Numbered from the stretch's first letter, positions 38,509 to 50,995 are shown. The stretch is 64,000 nt of DNA from Blattamonas nauphoetae (GCA_033064195.1 JARBJD010000314.1:1-64000); one strand, 5' to 3'. Notes: generated by a model not told the origin, from the sequence alone. A program made the numbers and translations.

Positions 38509-41500
38509 TCAAAAGTGATGATCAGCACACGATTTCAGCTTGTCGTTTCCTCTCTTCGTTTTGTCCTTCTTCCTATTCGGGTCCTTGTTGTCTCGATCCT
38601 TCTCGTCGGGTGATATGGCGACTCTCCCCTTCCGCTTGTCTTTTTCTTTTGCTTTTTCCGTTTTGTCTGTCTTGTGCTTGCTTTGCTGTTTGTCTCTCCG
38701 CTCAACTCTCTCGTCGTCCGGCGAATCGTTCGAGTGACTCCGTTTCTTCTTTTTCTTCAGTTTTGAAGCATTTTCTTGTTTTTCCTCTTCCGACTCGCTC
38801 TCGTCTCGTTTCCTTCTTTTCTCTTTTGAGTCGTGTCTCGATCTCTTTCTGCTCTTCCTCACCTTTTCCACGCCTTCTTGAATAGCCACTTTGATCGTCT
38901 TTGATTTGTGTCTTCCTCTTCCCTCGCTCTCGTCGGATTCTTCGAACGAGGAGAGAGAGAAGGCTGTGTCGTTTGACCGCTGCTTGCGCTGCTTCCTTCT
39001 CTTCCTCTCTTTCTGTTCGCGATATCTCCTTTCTTCTTCCTCTCTCTGTCTCTCCAATTCAGCCCGCTGTCTCTCCATTTGCTCTTCTCTTCGATAATAT
39101 TCCTCCTTCTCCTTCCTTCTCCTCTCTCGCTCGACTGCTGCCTGAAATAGCGCTTCTGTCCGTTCGTCCCAAAGCGCTTCGCTTGAGCTGTCTTGCTCGT
39201 CTCGTCTGTTCCTCAAACTCCTCCTTCCACTTCGCTCTCCCGACGGACTCCGCTGTCTTCGTCTTCTCGGTGCTTCTTCTGTCAAAACAACTTTGTCAAA
39301 CATGCCCTCGTTCCACTCCTTCTCCCGCAGATCCAGCTTCCCGCTCGTGTTCTGCTTGTCTGGTGAGCTCTCACCCCGTCGCTGTCTGTCGTCTGGATGA
39401 GGCGATCGACGGTCATACGGTGAGTGTCGCGAATGATCGTCGGCTTCCCTTCTTCTGTACTCCCTCTCCTTTTCCTCTCTTCTTTGCTCTTTTTTCAGAA
39501 GTCGAGTCATCTTCCTTTCATCGCGTGGATCGAACACAATCTGCACTTTCTCCTGTCTCTTCTGCTTCTTCCTTCCTTCATCGAAACTGTTCCGCAGGTC
39601 GTTCAGCCTCTCCTCTCTCTCCTTCCTCTCCTCGTCCCACTTGTTTTGCAGCTGCTTCTCGTAAGCAACACCGTCTGAAGGTGTCAGCCTTTGGGGTGTC
39701 ACATTCTCGTTGATTGATTTGACTGGCACTTCATGTTCAGTTGTCCGCTCACTTCTGTCCTCGCGTGTATGACGGCTGAGTCGAGCTGTGGACACTGGAC
39801 TTTGCGGCTCGATCTGCTGAACATCGTGCGATGCGGGGAGTGGAGCGAGAGATGGTGGAGTGAGCGTGGTGGATGGAGACGTTGGAGGTGAGTTGGTGTC
39901 GTTTTCGTTGATTTGAGGGGTTCGGTCGTTGTCGTTCTGGAGTTGACGACGCCGCGCCTCTTCTTCTCTCTTCTCATCCAGAATCAGTTCAAGAGCCTCC
40001 CTCCGCTGCTTCTCTGCCTTCGCTTCGTCTTTCACTCGAGCGAGTTCCTCCTTCAGAAGACTCACTTCTGCTTCCAGTCGTTCTCTCTTCTCTTCTTCCT
40101 CCCTTTTCTCTGCTTGCCGTTTGACCTCGTTTTGTTTCTCTTCGTCTTTCCGACGCTCTTCCTCGCGTTTTTGGGACTCTCTCAGCTTCTGCTCGGCTCG
40201 TCTCTCCTCTTCTCTGCGTTCGTCTTCTTTCTTCATCTCTTCCTTCCTTTTCGCATCCTCCTTCTTCCTCTCTTCGTCCTTCTTTTGGTCTTCTTTCCGT
40301 CGTTCCTCGTCCTTCTTCTCCCTTTCTTCCAGTTTCTTCTTTTTCTTCTCCAGCTCCTCTTTCAACTCGTCCAGCTCCCGTTTCACAGTTTCGTTCTCCA
40401 TCTCCTTCTTTCGACATTCGGCTTCCTTTTCGTGAACAACAAGCAACATTGCCTTCAATCTCTCTTCATTCTCATTGTCCTGTTTTTCCTGTATGTGTGC
40501 ACGTCGGATCTGTTCCTCTTTCATGTGCACCGTCTGTTCTCGTTCGCTCATCGTCTTCTCCAAATCGTCGATGGCTCGTGCGCGCTCGTCGATGTCAGCT
40601 TCCCTTTCTGTGAGCACAGCCTCTCTCTCCCAAATCTCATTATCTCTGTCCTTGTATTTCTGCTCGTTGGTCGTTGTGAACTTCTCATGCTCTTCCAACA
40701 GCTTTGTCGCTGATTCCTGGACGAGTCGAAGCTGTTCTTCGCAATCCTTCTCCCTCGACACGACTGACTCCTCCCACGCGTCGAGCTCAGCCTGTTTCTG
40801 TTCGATTTGTGTTTCCTGTGTTTTGATGGATGCTTCTGTCTGGCGGGACTTCTGTTCTCGCTCGAGAAGTTGTTGTTCCTGTTCGAGCGAGCGTTGTTCT
40901 CGACGTGTGATGGTTTCGAGTCGTTCGGTGAGAGATTGAGACAGAACCTGAATGTGCGTGTTCCTCTCTTCAAGATCGTTCTCTTTCTTCCGAAGTGTTG
41001 TCTCTCTCCTTTGTATTTCTCTCTCCTGCTCAATAAGCTGTTCTGCTCTCTCGTTCATCTCTTTCTCTTTCTGCAAACTCGCCAGCCCCCCAATCGAAGG
41101 AGCTGTCGGAGACGGGGGAACGTACTGTTGCAATAGGCTCCCATTATGTGTGGGTCCTGTTCGAGATGAGGCTTGTGAGTATGCAGACGATGAATAGGTC
41201 GTGTTTTGAGATTGTTTCTCGTCTGTGTAAGCCGATTCCGAGGCGAAACTGCCAGTCTCGCCGTTCGCTGTGTCCTCAGTTAGTGTGATGGGATGAAGTG
41301 GAGGTTGGCCCTCAGGCTTCTTTTTTCGCACAAGGGGCTTCTTATCGGGAGAATTTTTGTTAATTTGGTTGAAGGAAGAAGTGCGTGAGAGGCCTTGTTC
41401 TGGTGATTGTTTATTGGTTCCCATCACTGTCGAAACAGTCCTGTTCAAGCCTGGTGATCTGTTGGGTGTGGTGGAGAGAGTTTGTCTCCGTTTGACGATT

Positions 41501-42445
41501 TGAGGAGTTTGAAGAATGGTTTCAATGGTTGGGCGGGTGTTCTGGTCATGGTGGATCATCGATAAGATCAATGTACGCAATGTTTTCGAAAATCGAGATG
41601 GAATTTCGACCTTCTGATTCTAAAATTGGAAACAATGTGAAGAGAAAAAAGGAGACATCAAAATCATTTGGATCTCGTTTATAGGGATGTCCAAGACACA
41701 TCTCCAGTAGAATAACACCAAGCGAGTAAACATCAGAACTAAAGTCATATTCACCAATTTCCATTGTTTCTGGTGAGGTATATTGAGAAAAACTGTGTGG
41801 AATGATGGTGACGAAAAGTCAGACGAGTTTGAGATTTGATCGGCTTGAATGAAGGGAAGGATTCCATAATCACCTGAAGAGATAATAAAGAGAAAATATG
41901 CAGGATACATGTCAAGAAGAGTGTTGGCGAGGCGCGGAAGAAGTTGGAAGGTTTAACATCCCCATGAATTATTTGAGCTGAGTGCAAAACACCGAGTGCT
42001 TGAGAAAGTCTGGTCCCCACAGTCCAAACATCCTAAAGAGGAAATATTTGACAAGATAGGCTGGTGACAGACATCTTCTGAGAATTGTTGTTTTTGCTGT
42101 TTGAGTGAGGTCAGATACGTTGTAAAAAGATCTTTTTGGCAATAGTCAATTCGTATTGTCATCTGATTCTCGTCTGTATCACAGCTAATGTACTTGATGA
42201 GGTGCTGTGATTTCAGTGATTGACAATGTTCGATTGTCTGTCTCAGATCATCAACAGATGTGATAATCCCGAGAGGAATCGTCTTCGACACAAATCCTGG
42301 TTTGTCTTTTGTCGGTTTCAGACACTTTACAGGTCCGAATGTCCCACGACCAAGCATTGAAAGTTTGCCATCTATTTCGAAACGGACAACGAGAGGAAGG
42401 TAAATTATGAGAAAAATATATACATGGTGATGAGACGGACTCCAT
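38509..42445 (-). CDS. Protein kinase with very long charged coiled coil
   Basis: Six exons (42424-42445, 42073-42371, 41909-42032, 41825-41873, 41657-41792, 38509-41619) sum to 3741 nt, 1246 aa. Introns are 52, 40, 35, 32 and 37 nt. The kinase domain is about residues 10-230: P-loop GRGTFGPV (15-22), likely VAIK Lys K37, catalytic loop IIHGDVKPSN with D132, DYG at 150-152 instead of DFG, and SPE at 171-173. The activation segment is only ~20 residues. The rest is Glu/Lys/Arg coiled coil (about 400-720), then charged Arg/Lys/Ser/Asp tails resembling SR-like proteins. NEK-type or unclassified; HGD replaces HRD. Confidence 0.8.
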
Positions 42446-42740
42446 GAGGATATCAAGGATGGAATTACTTCAAAACAGACGAAAAAGAAAAGAAAGTGGA
42501 TGTCGGGGAGATCACTGTTGAAAGCCAGATTGGTAACATCAGAGAATTATTTCTCTCCAGTAGATGAGCGAACACTGTCCAAGATGAAATTAACTCTAGT
42601 TCAGACAAATGACTTCAAAGGATGTTTCTGAGACGTCAAAAGCTTCAAAATGAAGACAAAATAAGAAGAGAGTGCTTTTCACCCTATGAAATCAATCTGA
42701 CATATTCAGAAACGCAAATTTGTCAAAATCCATCCATTCC

Positions 42741-44702
42741 TCATTTCCTAAACCACTTCGACTTCGAATCACCCCTCTTCTCTCCCATTCCTCCTGTTTT
42801 CTTCTGCAAAAACCGTCTCGCCATCAGTGGGTGTCCCTCTGTTGTTAATACCCACTGATCAAGCGGGAGGACAGTGGCAGGGTCGCAGAAAATGAGGTAT
42901 AGATACTTGAAAGTTTCGGAAAAGAGGAACGAAGGCATCTCGTCGTCCCGATTCGCATCCGTTGCGTTATTCTCCGACGACTTCTGATATGCATCTATGA
43001 GCGACGTGTAACCCGTGTTTAGTCCGGGCAATTTCGAATACTTCTCAATCGCTTCGAAAATGGCCCAAGCTTCGTCTTGATACTTTGTGTCGCCCGTAAA
43101 ACGGAAAAGATAGAAAAGAGACTCCAATACTTCTGGACGAAGGAGATATCGCTTGTCTTTCACGTCGAAAAGGGGGCGTTGAGGGTCTGGACGAGATTGA
43201 GCGGATTTGAGCGTGAATCGGATAACTTCGGGCGATAGACCAGTTGGAGACGACGAATACATCTTGGCGCAAGTGTCAGTGACGTTTTCTCCGATTGAGA
43301 AGAATCTTTCAAGGGTCGAATTGTCGTCCAAGTGATCTTTCTTCCAACCGTTCAGATAGAACGCTCCGAATGCAAAGTTGCCGCCGACGAAGCATGAAAG
43401 ATGATCCCATGTCTTGCTGCTTTGGGAATCGTCGATGAAGAAGAGGCCATCGCGAGTTTCTTTCACTTGCTCAGAGAAATAGCCCATCACCTCGACCCAG
43501 TGCTCTGCGAAGGAGTATGCGGGATAGATGGGAACATAGGTCCCGTTTTCTGTTAATTTCTGGTGTTTGGGTTTTGGTTTCTGAGTTTTGTCTGTTTTTG
43601 TGGAATTGTCCTGCGATTGCTCCCATTCTTCTATCTTCTTTCGTTCTCCATCTGCAGTTTTGATGTCTTTTGTTTCTTCGTTCGCCCGTAATCTGATTTC
43701 CTCCGACCCATCGAGATAAACAGCTTCTTTGAGAAGATATTCGTAAAACGAATCACCCATGGATCCGATCGTTGTTTGAGCTCCTTGAAATTCTTTCCCA
43801 GTTCGCTTGATGCGAATAGGGATTCGACTTTCAGCCGGACGAGGAGCTCGCAAGACCGCTTGGAGAGCACGAAGGGCATGATACGAGAATATGGGATCGC
43901 CTGTTCTGTCGGACAGAGCGATGAACTCAAGCCATAAACCAAGTTCAGCAATCGACGCTGAACCTGACGTGTCGGACGGCGACACAGCTTTGGAAAGATC
44001 GAGGTCGAGTTCAGTGTATGATGGATTGAAGAATTGAGAGGTTGGGCTTTTCCTTGTGAGAATCTCCTTGCTTCTCTTTTTGAAGTTATCGATGTTTTCT
44101 GGTTTGTTAATATTGCATTTATTGTCGGGGATGCTGCTAAGTGAGTTTTTTTCGTAGTTTTGGATCAGCACAAGGCCGATCTGATGAGCCTTTTCCAAAA
44201 ATCCTTCGTTTTTCGTCAAATCATATGCAGACAAGAGTCCTGCCAAGATTCTGATTCCTGTTTCAAACAGGGATGCCGTATCGTTTCTATAAACAGAGTA
44301 TTCGTTGAGCGTCCAATCAATGGCACGTTGTGCCTCATCATTCAATCCCATTAGCATCATTGTAGATATTGAGTCAATGATACTCGTCCCTTGATTTTTC
44401 AGCCAGTCATGAGGTTTCTTTGAGATTGGTCGAACCTCATCATGGCCCCAAGCGTGGTCGGTGTAACATGCCCAAGCATGACGAAAGGCTTGTTTGATTG
44501 TCTCCTGTCTCTGTTTGCACAACGTCTCATTTTGAAGGCGAGGCCATTTCACTCGAGTCGGCTCGTTGATGGTTGGGATGAAAGGGATTGTCTCCATCAA
44601 ATTCGGTACAGAAGACAAATCTGAATGAGAAAAATGTGATGATGAGGATGCATGTATCTCGAAGAGGAAGATAAACAGTGGAAATGCAATGAGCAGATGC
44701 AT
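42741..44702 (-). CDS. GH47 alpha-1,2-mannosidase (ER Man I/EDEM type)
   Basis: A 653-aa protein if started at MHLLIAFPLFIFLFEIHASS (44702), which is a good signal peptide; an upstream in-frame ATG at 44927 would bury it. GH47 signatures in order are AWGHDEVRPIS, GTSIIDSISTMMLMG, FETGIRILAGLLSAYDL, SIAELGLWLEFIALSDRTGD, GSMGDSFYEYLLKEAVY, SKTWDHLSCFVGGNFAFGA, GLSPEVI, RYLLRPEVLESLFYLFR, FLFSETFKYLYLIF and a terminal TTEGHP. The family trims mannose from N-glycans in the ER/Golgi for folding control. A Lys/Glu-rich insertion lies near residues 355-410. No intron is needed. Confidence 0.9.
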   Translation of the reverse strand: MHLLIAFPLFIFLFEIHASSSSHFSHSDLSSVPNLMETIPFIPTINEPTRVKWPRLQNETLCKQRQETIKQAFRHAWACYTDHAWGHDEVRPISKKPHDWLKNQGTSIIDSISTMMLMGLNDEAQRAIDWTLNEYSVYRNDTASLFETGIRILAGLLSAYDLTKNEGFLEKAHQIGLVLIQNYEKNSLSSIPDNKCNINKPENIDNFKKRSKEILTRKSPTSQFFNPSYTELDLDLSKAVSPSDTSGSASIAELGLWLEFIALSDRTGDPIFSYHALRALQAVLRAPRPAESRIPIRIKRTGKEFQGAQTTIGSMGDSFYEYLLKEAVYLDGSEEIRLRANEETKDIKTADGERKKIEEWEQSQDNSTKTDKTQKPKPKHQKLTENGTYVPIYPAYSFAEHWVEVMGYFSEQVKETRDGLFFIDDSQSSKTWDHLSCFVGGNFAFGAFYLNGWKKDHLDDNSTLERFFSIGENVTDTCAKMYSSSPTGLSPEVIRFTLKSAQSRPDPQRPLFDVKDKRYLLRPEVLESLFYLFRFTGDTKYQDEAWAIFEAIEKYSKLPGLNTGYTSLIDAYQKSSENNATDANRDDEMPSFLFSETFKYLYLIFCDPATVLPLDQWVLTTEGHPLMARRFLQKKTGGMGEKRGDSKSKWFRK

Positions 44703-44978
44703 TAACTCCGTTTTATCAATAAAAATGGTTTGATCGTTTCCACCTCGGACAATTTGGATTATTTTAAGATGAATGTCCCTTCTACTCGGTCTCGACTTGC
44801 TGAAAGTGACTGCAGTGTTCAAATTGTACCCTTCGTTGAGATAGATGATTGCGAAAATGATGGAGAATCTATCTGAAACGGATTGTAACGTGAAATGGTT
44901 GACAAATGTCGAATCAAAATGAACCATGATGGTTTGGATGAAATGTCGTTTTAATTCCTTCCATCCATCGTTTCTTTC

Positions 44979-47900
44979 TCATTGTCTGCTGTCAGAACCG
45001 TTTCTCCTTCTGGTTGAACGGAGATTGCGGTGAGGAGGCGATGAACCCTCTCTGTTTGGAAGGTCGACGAGTGAACTCGAGAACTCCGATGAAGGTTGGG
45101 AGATCTGCATTCTCTTCTCGGCTTTGGAGGGAGCGTCGTATGGCCCCGAGTCAGTTTTGTCTGTTCTCTTCTGCTTCCCGAAGTCTTTCCCGTCGAATGT
45201 GGTGCATGGTTCTTCAGGAAAACCTGCCTCTCCCTTCAGTCCATCAATCCCCATGACACGAGATGAGGTGTTCTCGATGTTCCCCACATCAGCATCAAGA
45301 TTGAAAGTCGTTGTCAGAAAAGGACTCAGTTCGGCAATCATCTCAAATAGAGCGTTGATCGTTGCATTGGTGTCTGTTTCATAATATGGCCGATGACACA
45401 CGGCAATGATCGCAGAAAGTCTGTCAATCAGAAGCTGGGCATTCATGCGAATGTCGCTTTGGACGCTTGTGTGAATTGGAGGAGCGTCAGAAACTGAAAT
45501 ATTGTCTCCAATCATCATCCACACTTTTTGTGTGCTTCCGGTCCCTTCAAAGTACTCCGAGTGGCGAGGTTCTGAGCTGAGAGTGTGTTGGTGCTCTCTG
45601 ACAAGAGCATGCCAAGTGTCACAGTGGTTGCGGGTGGTGTTGAGGACGTTCCCGATTGCTTCCAGTACACAGTCAATATCGAGATCCCCAATTTGGTTCT
45701 CTTGCGACCTGAACGGTGTGGTCATCGCTCGGATCGTCGTGTCTCCTTCATTCTGAAAGGTTGAATCCAGTCCTGTCTGAAAACAGGCGAGTTGATCCTT
45801 GCTGCCCGACTTCCAAGCGATCAGCAACTGCAAACCCAGTCCTTCTTTCAGCGTCTGCAGAAGAGCGTTCTCCATCATTGCTCTTCGGCATTCATCTGTC
45901 ATGGGAACAGCAACACCAATCGAATTCAGTTGCGATCTCAATGTGTTCACATGATCATGAACCTGTTTGAGATGGGCTTGAAGGACGTGAAAACAGGGAT
46001 TCAGGAGGATTGGCAGGTTGTGTCCTTCCTCAATCCATTGTTCCCAGTTGATTCCGAAGCAGTTTCGAGCATTCATGATAATTCTGTCCAGTTCGTCAGA
46101 GCCACGAGAACTGATTTCTGGAACACTGTCACTTGCGAGCATCAGTTCGTACTCCACCTCAGCCGTGTCATTCAGCACCATGTGCTGTTTTGACTGTTGT
46201 AAGAAGTTCCGAGCGGTGTCGATCTCTCTTTCGTGGAGGGAGAGTCGTGATCGCAGGAGTCCTTTTGCCAACAAACACATCAGGCGTGATTTCTCGATCT
46301 CGTTTCCACAATTTTGGGTCCTTTCGATCAGCTCGTTTTCATCTGCCTGAAGTGCATCGCCCATCCTGGCGGGAGGATTCTTGCGATTCAGCCACTGCCA
46401 AAAGTATTCGTATTCGACGCGTTTGGAACGGAGATAATCGGTCACTGCCTCCGAGCTAACATCGAGAGCACCAATTCTGGCACATGGAACAGCAGGAAGC
46501 ATGGATGGTGTGTTGCGCGTGGGTTGTGAAACAGTTGTGGTCCTTTCGGTCATTTCAGTTTCATCTGTCTGAAGTGCATCGCTCATCCCAGCGGGAGGAT
46601 TCATGCAATTCAGCCATTCCCAAAAAGACTCCTCTTCGATCCGTTTGGAACGGAGAGGATCTGCCACTTGCATTGGGTACAGAACAAGCGGATCAACGCT
46701 GGCGTTTGGAACAGCAGGAAGCATGAATTGTGCGTTGTGCTTGTGGTTTGTGATATCCACACTTGGCACATCATACTCCAATGATTGGAATGGCCGCTCG
46801 TCAAGCTTGATCAGTTTGAATCGACAGTTCCCGACCTGCTCATAGCTCATTCTGAAACGTCCACTCCACAGACAGTGTGCGTCGATGATGTTTGAGAGAG
46901 CATTCGGAGATCCTGACGCCTGCTGTGTTGAGGTAATGTGAGAAGTGACATCGTTTGACGTGGATTCCGTTCTTCGTAAGGCTGAGAGGGGTGGAGGGAA
47001 AGGCAATCGATAGACATCTGGCGTGTCGGGGATGACACTCGTGCATGTGACCTCGACATATTCGTTTTGATGCGAAGGAGATTGCATTGTTGGCCACAAT
47101 CCACTGCTCGCCTTCTTGTGCTTGACAGATCTAGTTTTCACGAAGCCAACATACATCTTGACAGTGTTTGGTTCCGGCGATTGGCCCTTCTTTTTGGCCT
47201 TCCCTGTTTTCTGTGGAGTCTCCTCAAAGAAGATTGTTTCCAAGAAGAAATTCTGCTCGAGGTGATACTGTCGTTCGATCTCAATGTGTTCTTTGGCTGA
47301 GAGAAGGTTCGGTGTGTTCGAATAAACCAGATGAATCAGGTCATAGTTCATAGGAATCGTGAAAATATGGCTTTGCATCTCAGCACAACAATGGTCAGGA
47401 AAGTTCTCGGTGACGAGTGACCCACAGGAAGCGCAGCGGACGGCATGCGGATTGTGGTTCACTTGGAGATCAGTGAAACGAGCCAAGATCGGAGCGGCAC
47501 TTGCTGTCATTGCGGGAAGTCCGATGTCACCAGCATCAACCTCTCCTTTCGCTTCGAACTGTCCAACCAACCTGTTCTGCACGGCGATGAACGACTCCAG
47601 CTTTTGGACGCTGTGTGGCGGGATGGCGGAACACTCATTCAAATCTGTGACGATGAACGACGGAAAGATCTGGACTCGTTTCAAATGGTACTGCGTGGCC
47701 AGCACGTAACACCATCTCTTCATCAGATGGACACCTTCATCGGACATGTCGGAATTGGATCCAATCCAACCTTTGAGGAAGAAGACGCCGAGTGAGTGGA
47801 GGACATCTGACTCCTTCAAGTACCTGAACATCACCAGGATCGAATCAAACACTGTGTTTGGTGCATGATTTGGGACGAGGTGACATGTGACGACTTTCAG

Positions 47901-49831
47901 TCGAGCCCAATGCGCACGACGTTCACCACTCACAAAATCGACGTCTGCATCTGACTTTTCGTCCGCATCGTTTCGAGGCGAGAAGCAAGTCAGAGCTTTC
48001 TTAGCGACGCAAAACTGGAAGAGGAAGTCCCATTGTTGGTTGTACGTCTGAGCCTCGTGTCTGCAGAAAGATGCAGCGTCTGGAATTGTCACTTGTGGAA
48101 AGTCTGACAAATCATTCATCTCTTCACAAAGGGTCAATGCCGTTCTGGGGAACGACACAGTCGGCGAGGTGATTGTGGGTGAGCCAAGCGGTCTCAGCTG
48201 TGTCAAGGTGAGTCCTTTCTCGACAGCACTCAAATGTGCTTCTTCGTTGTCTTCGGCGGTTCGATCTCGCTCGATTTGGGACGCGTCCTGAGTCGCATGT
48301 TGTGTGAACCCGTTCACGGGATCAAATTGAGGAGTGGATGTGTGGATGTTTCGATACTGCTTATTTCGGATCAATGGATCGAACACATCCCGTGGAATCA
48401 TTCCGTGCTTCTGGATGGACTGTTGTGATCTCATCATCAGCGAATGTGGGGCCGTGCTGAAGTGATAGGGACACGGAACGGCATTGAACATGTGAATCAT
48501 TTCGTGAAACAAGAGTGTCGGCACGTTGTACAAGAAAATCGGTGCCCTGGTCATGTTCGGCAGTGAGATCTCTTCCCATCTTTTCTTGTTGGGTGACGTC
48601 AGGAGAACAACATGACTCAAATGAGGGATTGTCCAGCTGTGAAGAATAAAGCTGTCGGATGAAGTCAAAGGTGAAGAAAAGAGCGAAGATACTCGTCCAC
48701 AATGTGCCATGTTGTTCCTCGAAGTTGATTCTCAATTTGATTGTTTTGGTTCACAAAGAGCTTGAAGAAGTGCGGGAAGTGATGGATGCTTGGCACGGTC
48801 ACTTGTCCGATGAATTCTGGTGATGAATATACTTCTTTAGGATCATATTCTTCGTTGTTTGATGTTGGTTGACACATGAAGACGTCGTACGTGTAGCAGA
48901 AGGTATCTCTTTCAATGTGAATTGGCGGTTCGTTTCTTCTGTTGATAGCAATTGAGGCCTTTCCGATTGGATCTAATTTTTTGTCTTGAAATGATTGTTC
49001 ATCATAATCACAAGGAATCTGCTTCGTGTTATGGTTGATCTTATTCCGATTCCGAAAGATGAACGATGGTTCACCGTGTCGCGCTGTTTTCACTTCCTAA
49101 AAAGTGGAAATTGAATAAAAGGAGTATACATCGGCCCCAAGACTCATAGTCAAAGTGATTAGTGGCATTCGAATCGCTGATTTCCCAATCCCATCTGTTC
49201 CGGTCACGACGTGAAAGATGGCTGGATTCTTTGCTCTCACGAGTCGAGTTCTTGCATATCCATTGGAGTTGAAGAGAATGTGAGAAAACAACGAGTACGT
49301 CGATGGACGAAAGAAAATGTCGATTGGTGGAAGGAGAAAATTGTTGTCGTTTTTGTATGTTGAGATAGACTTATACATATAATTGGATTTGTTGAATGGC
49401 TTCGCATGTTCTGTGTCTTCTTCAAAATTCGGGATTTCAGTTTGGTGGAGTGGAATGACTGATGAATCAATGGAAATTTGGAGATTTCTGAAAATCATTC
49501 GATTCCTGTCTACTAGTATGATTATCTGTTTTTCCGCTTCCGTTGCTGACAACTCCAATGCATCGCGTAAGCGTTTATGGAGTTGTTGATATTCTGGAGA
49601 ATTAAAGTTTCGTGGGAGAGTCATCCACCACTTGACAAATGAAGCACAACTGGATCCAACAGTATTTTTGACTTCGGGGGGAAGTGAAGTGTAGGTGGAC
49701 ATAAATTCGCTGTAATATCCTAGAATGGACCGTTCTTTGCTGGGGTTCTGAACGAGTTCGCTGAGTCCATCGAGTTTGGCCAAAGCAGAAGAGATGAGTA
49801 TATAAACATCTTGAGGAGTGTGAAGATTCAT
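44979..49831 (-). CDS. Giant P-loop ATPase family protein, copy 1
   Basis: Exons 49130-49831, 48693-49096 and 44979-48636 sum to 4764 nt, 1587 aa, with introns of 33 and 56 nt. An N-terminal helical region is followed by Walker A GTDGIGKSA (about residues 214-222), a Walker B-like TWHIVDD, and VVLLTSPNKKRWEE. This resembles the P-loop ATPases of the Crinkler/trypanosome RHS type; the family link is inferred. A CxxC-X(10)-HCC zinc-ribbon-like site lies near residues 778-800 (CASCGSLVTENFPDHCC). Two 74-residue repeats follow at about 1015-1165. The tail is Ser/Arg rich and lacks the OTU domain present in copy 2. Divergent from the ARM-like gene, whose ATG is 90 bp away. Confidence 0.7.
46310..46770 (-). 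repeat. Tandem 222-bp coding repeats in copy 1
   Basis: Two in-frame units with an offset of 222 bp (74 aa). Each encodes D-L(C)RSKR(I/V)E.E.FW.WLN...P...(S/G)DALQ.DE.E. The same pair exists in copy 2, so the tandem duplication predates the gene duplication. Confidence 0.7.
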
Positions 49832-49921
49832 TGAACGATGGATTGATTGATGGGTAGATGTGTATTTTTCTCCATCAACATTCCCTTATTTTGCTTGTCA
49901 ATCGAATCCATCTCTGATGAA

Positions 49922-50995
49922 ATGGATAAAGTGGAAGTAAATGTCGCTTCCACTAGTAAACATGAATCTTGGAGAGCGTCTGATTCGTCCTCAGTACTCA
50001 ACTCGGAACAATCAACCTTCATGAGTTTCGACATGAAATCAGACATCACAACCAAACAGAAGTCGGCGATGTTTGCCTCACTATTGGAAGTGATGAAGGG
50101 TGGATATTCATTTGATGACGTTTTTCATGACAAAGCGGTTGCATTTCTGACGAAGTTATCCAATGAGATGATCGAACCTCTTCCACTCTTTACAGCATCG
50201 TCTGAAACGTCATTTGATCTCCTCTTCGATAATATGTGTGTTTTGTTTGCCTCAAAGCACACCCCTCTGGTGCAAGCCGCATTCTCTTTCCTCAGACACA
50301 CTCTGGACTTCATGTCAAGAACCAACCGTTTTCAGGTGGTGAAAGTGGGTTTTCTCACAAGAATTATGTTTATGTTCGCACCCCAAAGTTTTCCGATTAG
50401 TTTACATGAAGAGTTTCATCTCGATCTCATAAATATCGGGTCAATTTGTCTCAACCTCATGTCGCCTGGTTCAATGATGGATTTGGGAGTAAATAACCGC
50501 TCTGAAAAGAAAAAGCATCGACAGATCGTTTTCAATGAAGCAATTGTTCCTATGTCAGCTTATATGAACACTATATGCCTCAAACGCCATCTTCTCGCTA
50601 GTCAACGTATATTAGTTGATCTAATACATTATTTGGGCCTATTGTTACGATACAGTCAATTTGATGAGGATTTACTTAATTTCGTGCTCTCACAGTCATA
50701 TATAGTCACCGCAGCGAGCTGTCTCTCATCGGTCAACTTTACTCTCGTCTGTCAATCATTTCTCGAGCACATTCGATACATCCTCAACAAGATGGAAGGA
50801 GATGATGATCTGGTGGATGAGAACAGGAAAATGATCATTCAGGCCCTCTCAGCGGAAGGGTTTCCAAACGAGCTCGAGCAACAGTTACTGATCAAGAGGA
50901 GCGATCTGGAAAGTGCACTGATTGGTTCATGCAGCACGTCTGGTCTCATTGCTTTTAGCGGGAATGTTCACCTCTTCTGGGACTCCGAGATATAA
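49922..50995 (+). CDS. ARM-like family protein (intact paralogue)
   Basis: 357 aa from MDKVEVNVAS at 49922. The ATG at 49847 gives an unlikely hydrophobic lead and would leave no room for a promoter. The protein is helical throughout with HEAT/ARM-like pairs (DNMCVLFASKHTPLVQAAFSFL, ILVDLIHYLGLLLRYSQFDEDLL) and has the same organisation as the Polinton-interrupted gene at 15141-15908, which starts at the corresponding position. It has no recognised catalytic site. It lies between the two giant ATPase genes, divergent from copy 1 with 90 bp between ATGs. Confidence 0.65.
   Translation: MDKVEVNVASTSKHESWRASDSSSVLNSEQSTFMSFDMKSDITTKQKSAMFASLLEVMKGGYSFDDVFHDKAVAFLTKLSNEMIEPLPLFTASSETSFDLLFDNMCVLFASKHTPLVQAAFSFLRHTLDFMSRTNRFQVVKVGFLTRIMFMFAPQSFPISLHEEFHLDLINIGSICLNLMSPGSMMDLGVNNRSEKKKHRQIVFNEAIVPMSAYMNTICLKRHLLASQRILVDLIHYLGLLLRYSQFDEDLLNFVLSQSYIVTAASCLSSVNFTLVCQSFLEHIRYILNKMEGDDDLVDENRKMIIQALSAEGFPNELEQQLLIKRSDLESALIGSCSTSGLIAFSGNVHLFWDSEI

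Noticed and set aside
38900-41200. Long plus-strand frames rich in Ser, Phe and Leu opposite the kinase tail
   Set aside because: They are antisense shadows of the Glu/Lys/Arg coiled coil; the minus frame is spliced consistently to the kinase domain.
48480-48540. HEMIH (HExxH zincin-like) motif in giant ATPase copy 1
   Set aside because: The same position in copy 2 reads PEMIH within an otherwise conserved block, and no third zinc ligand or Met-turn is visible. Chance is likely.
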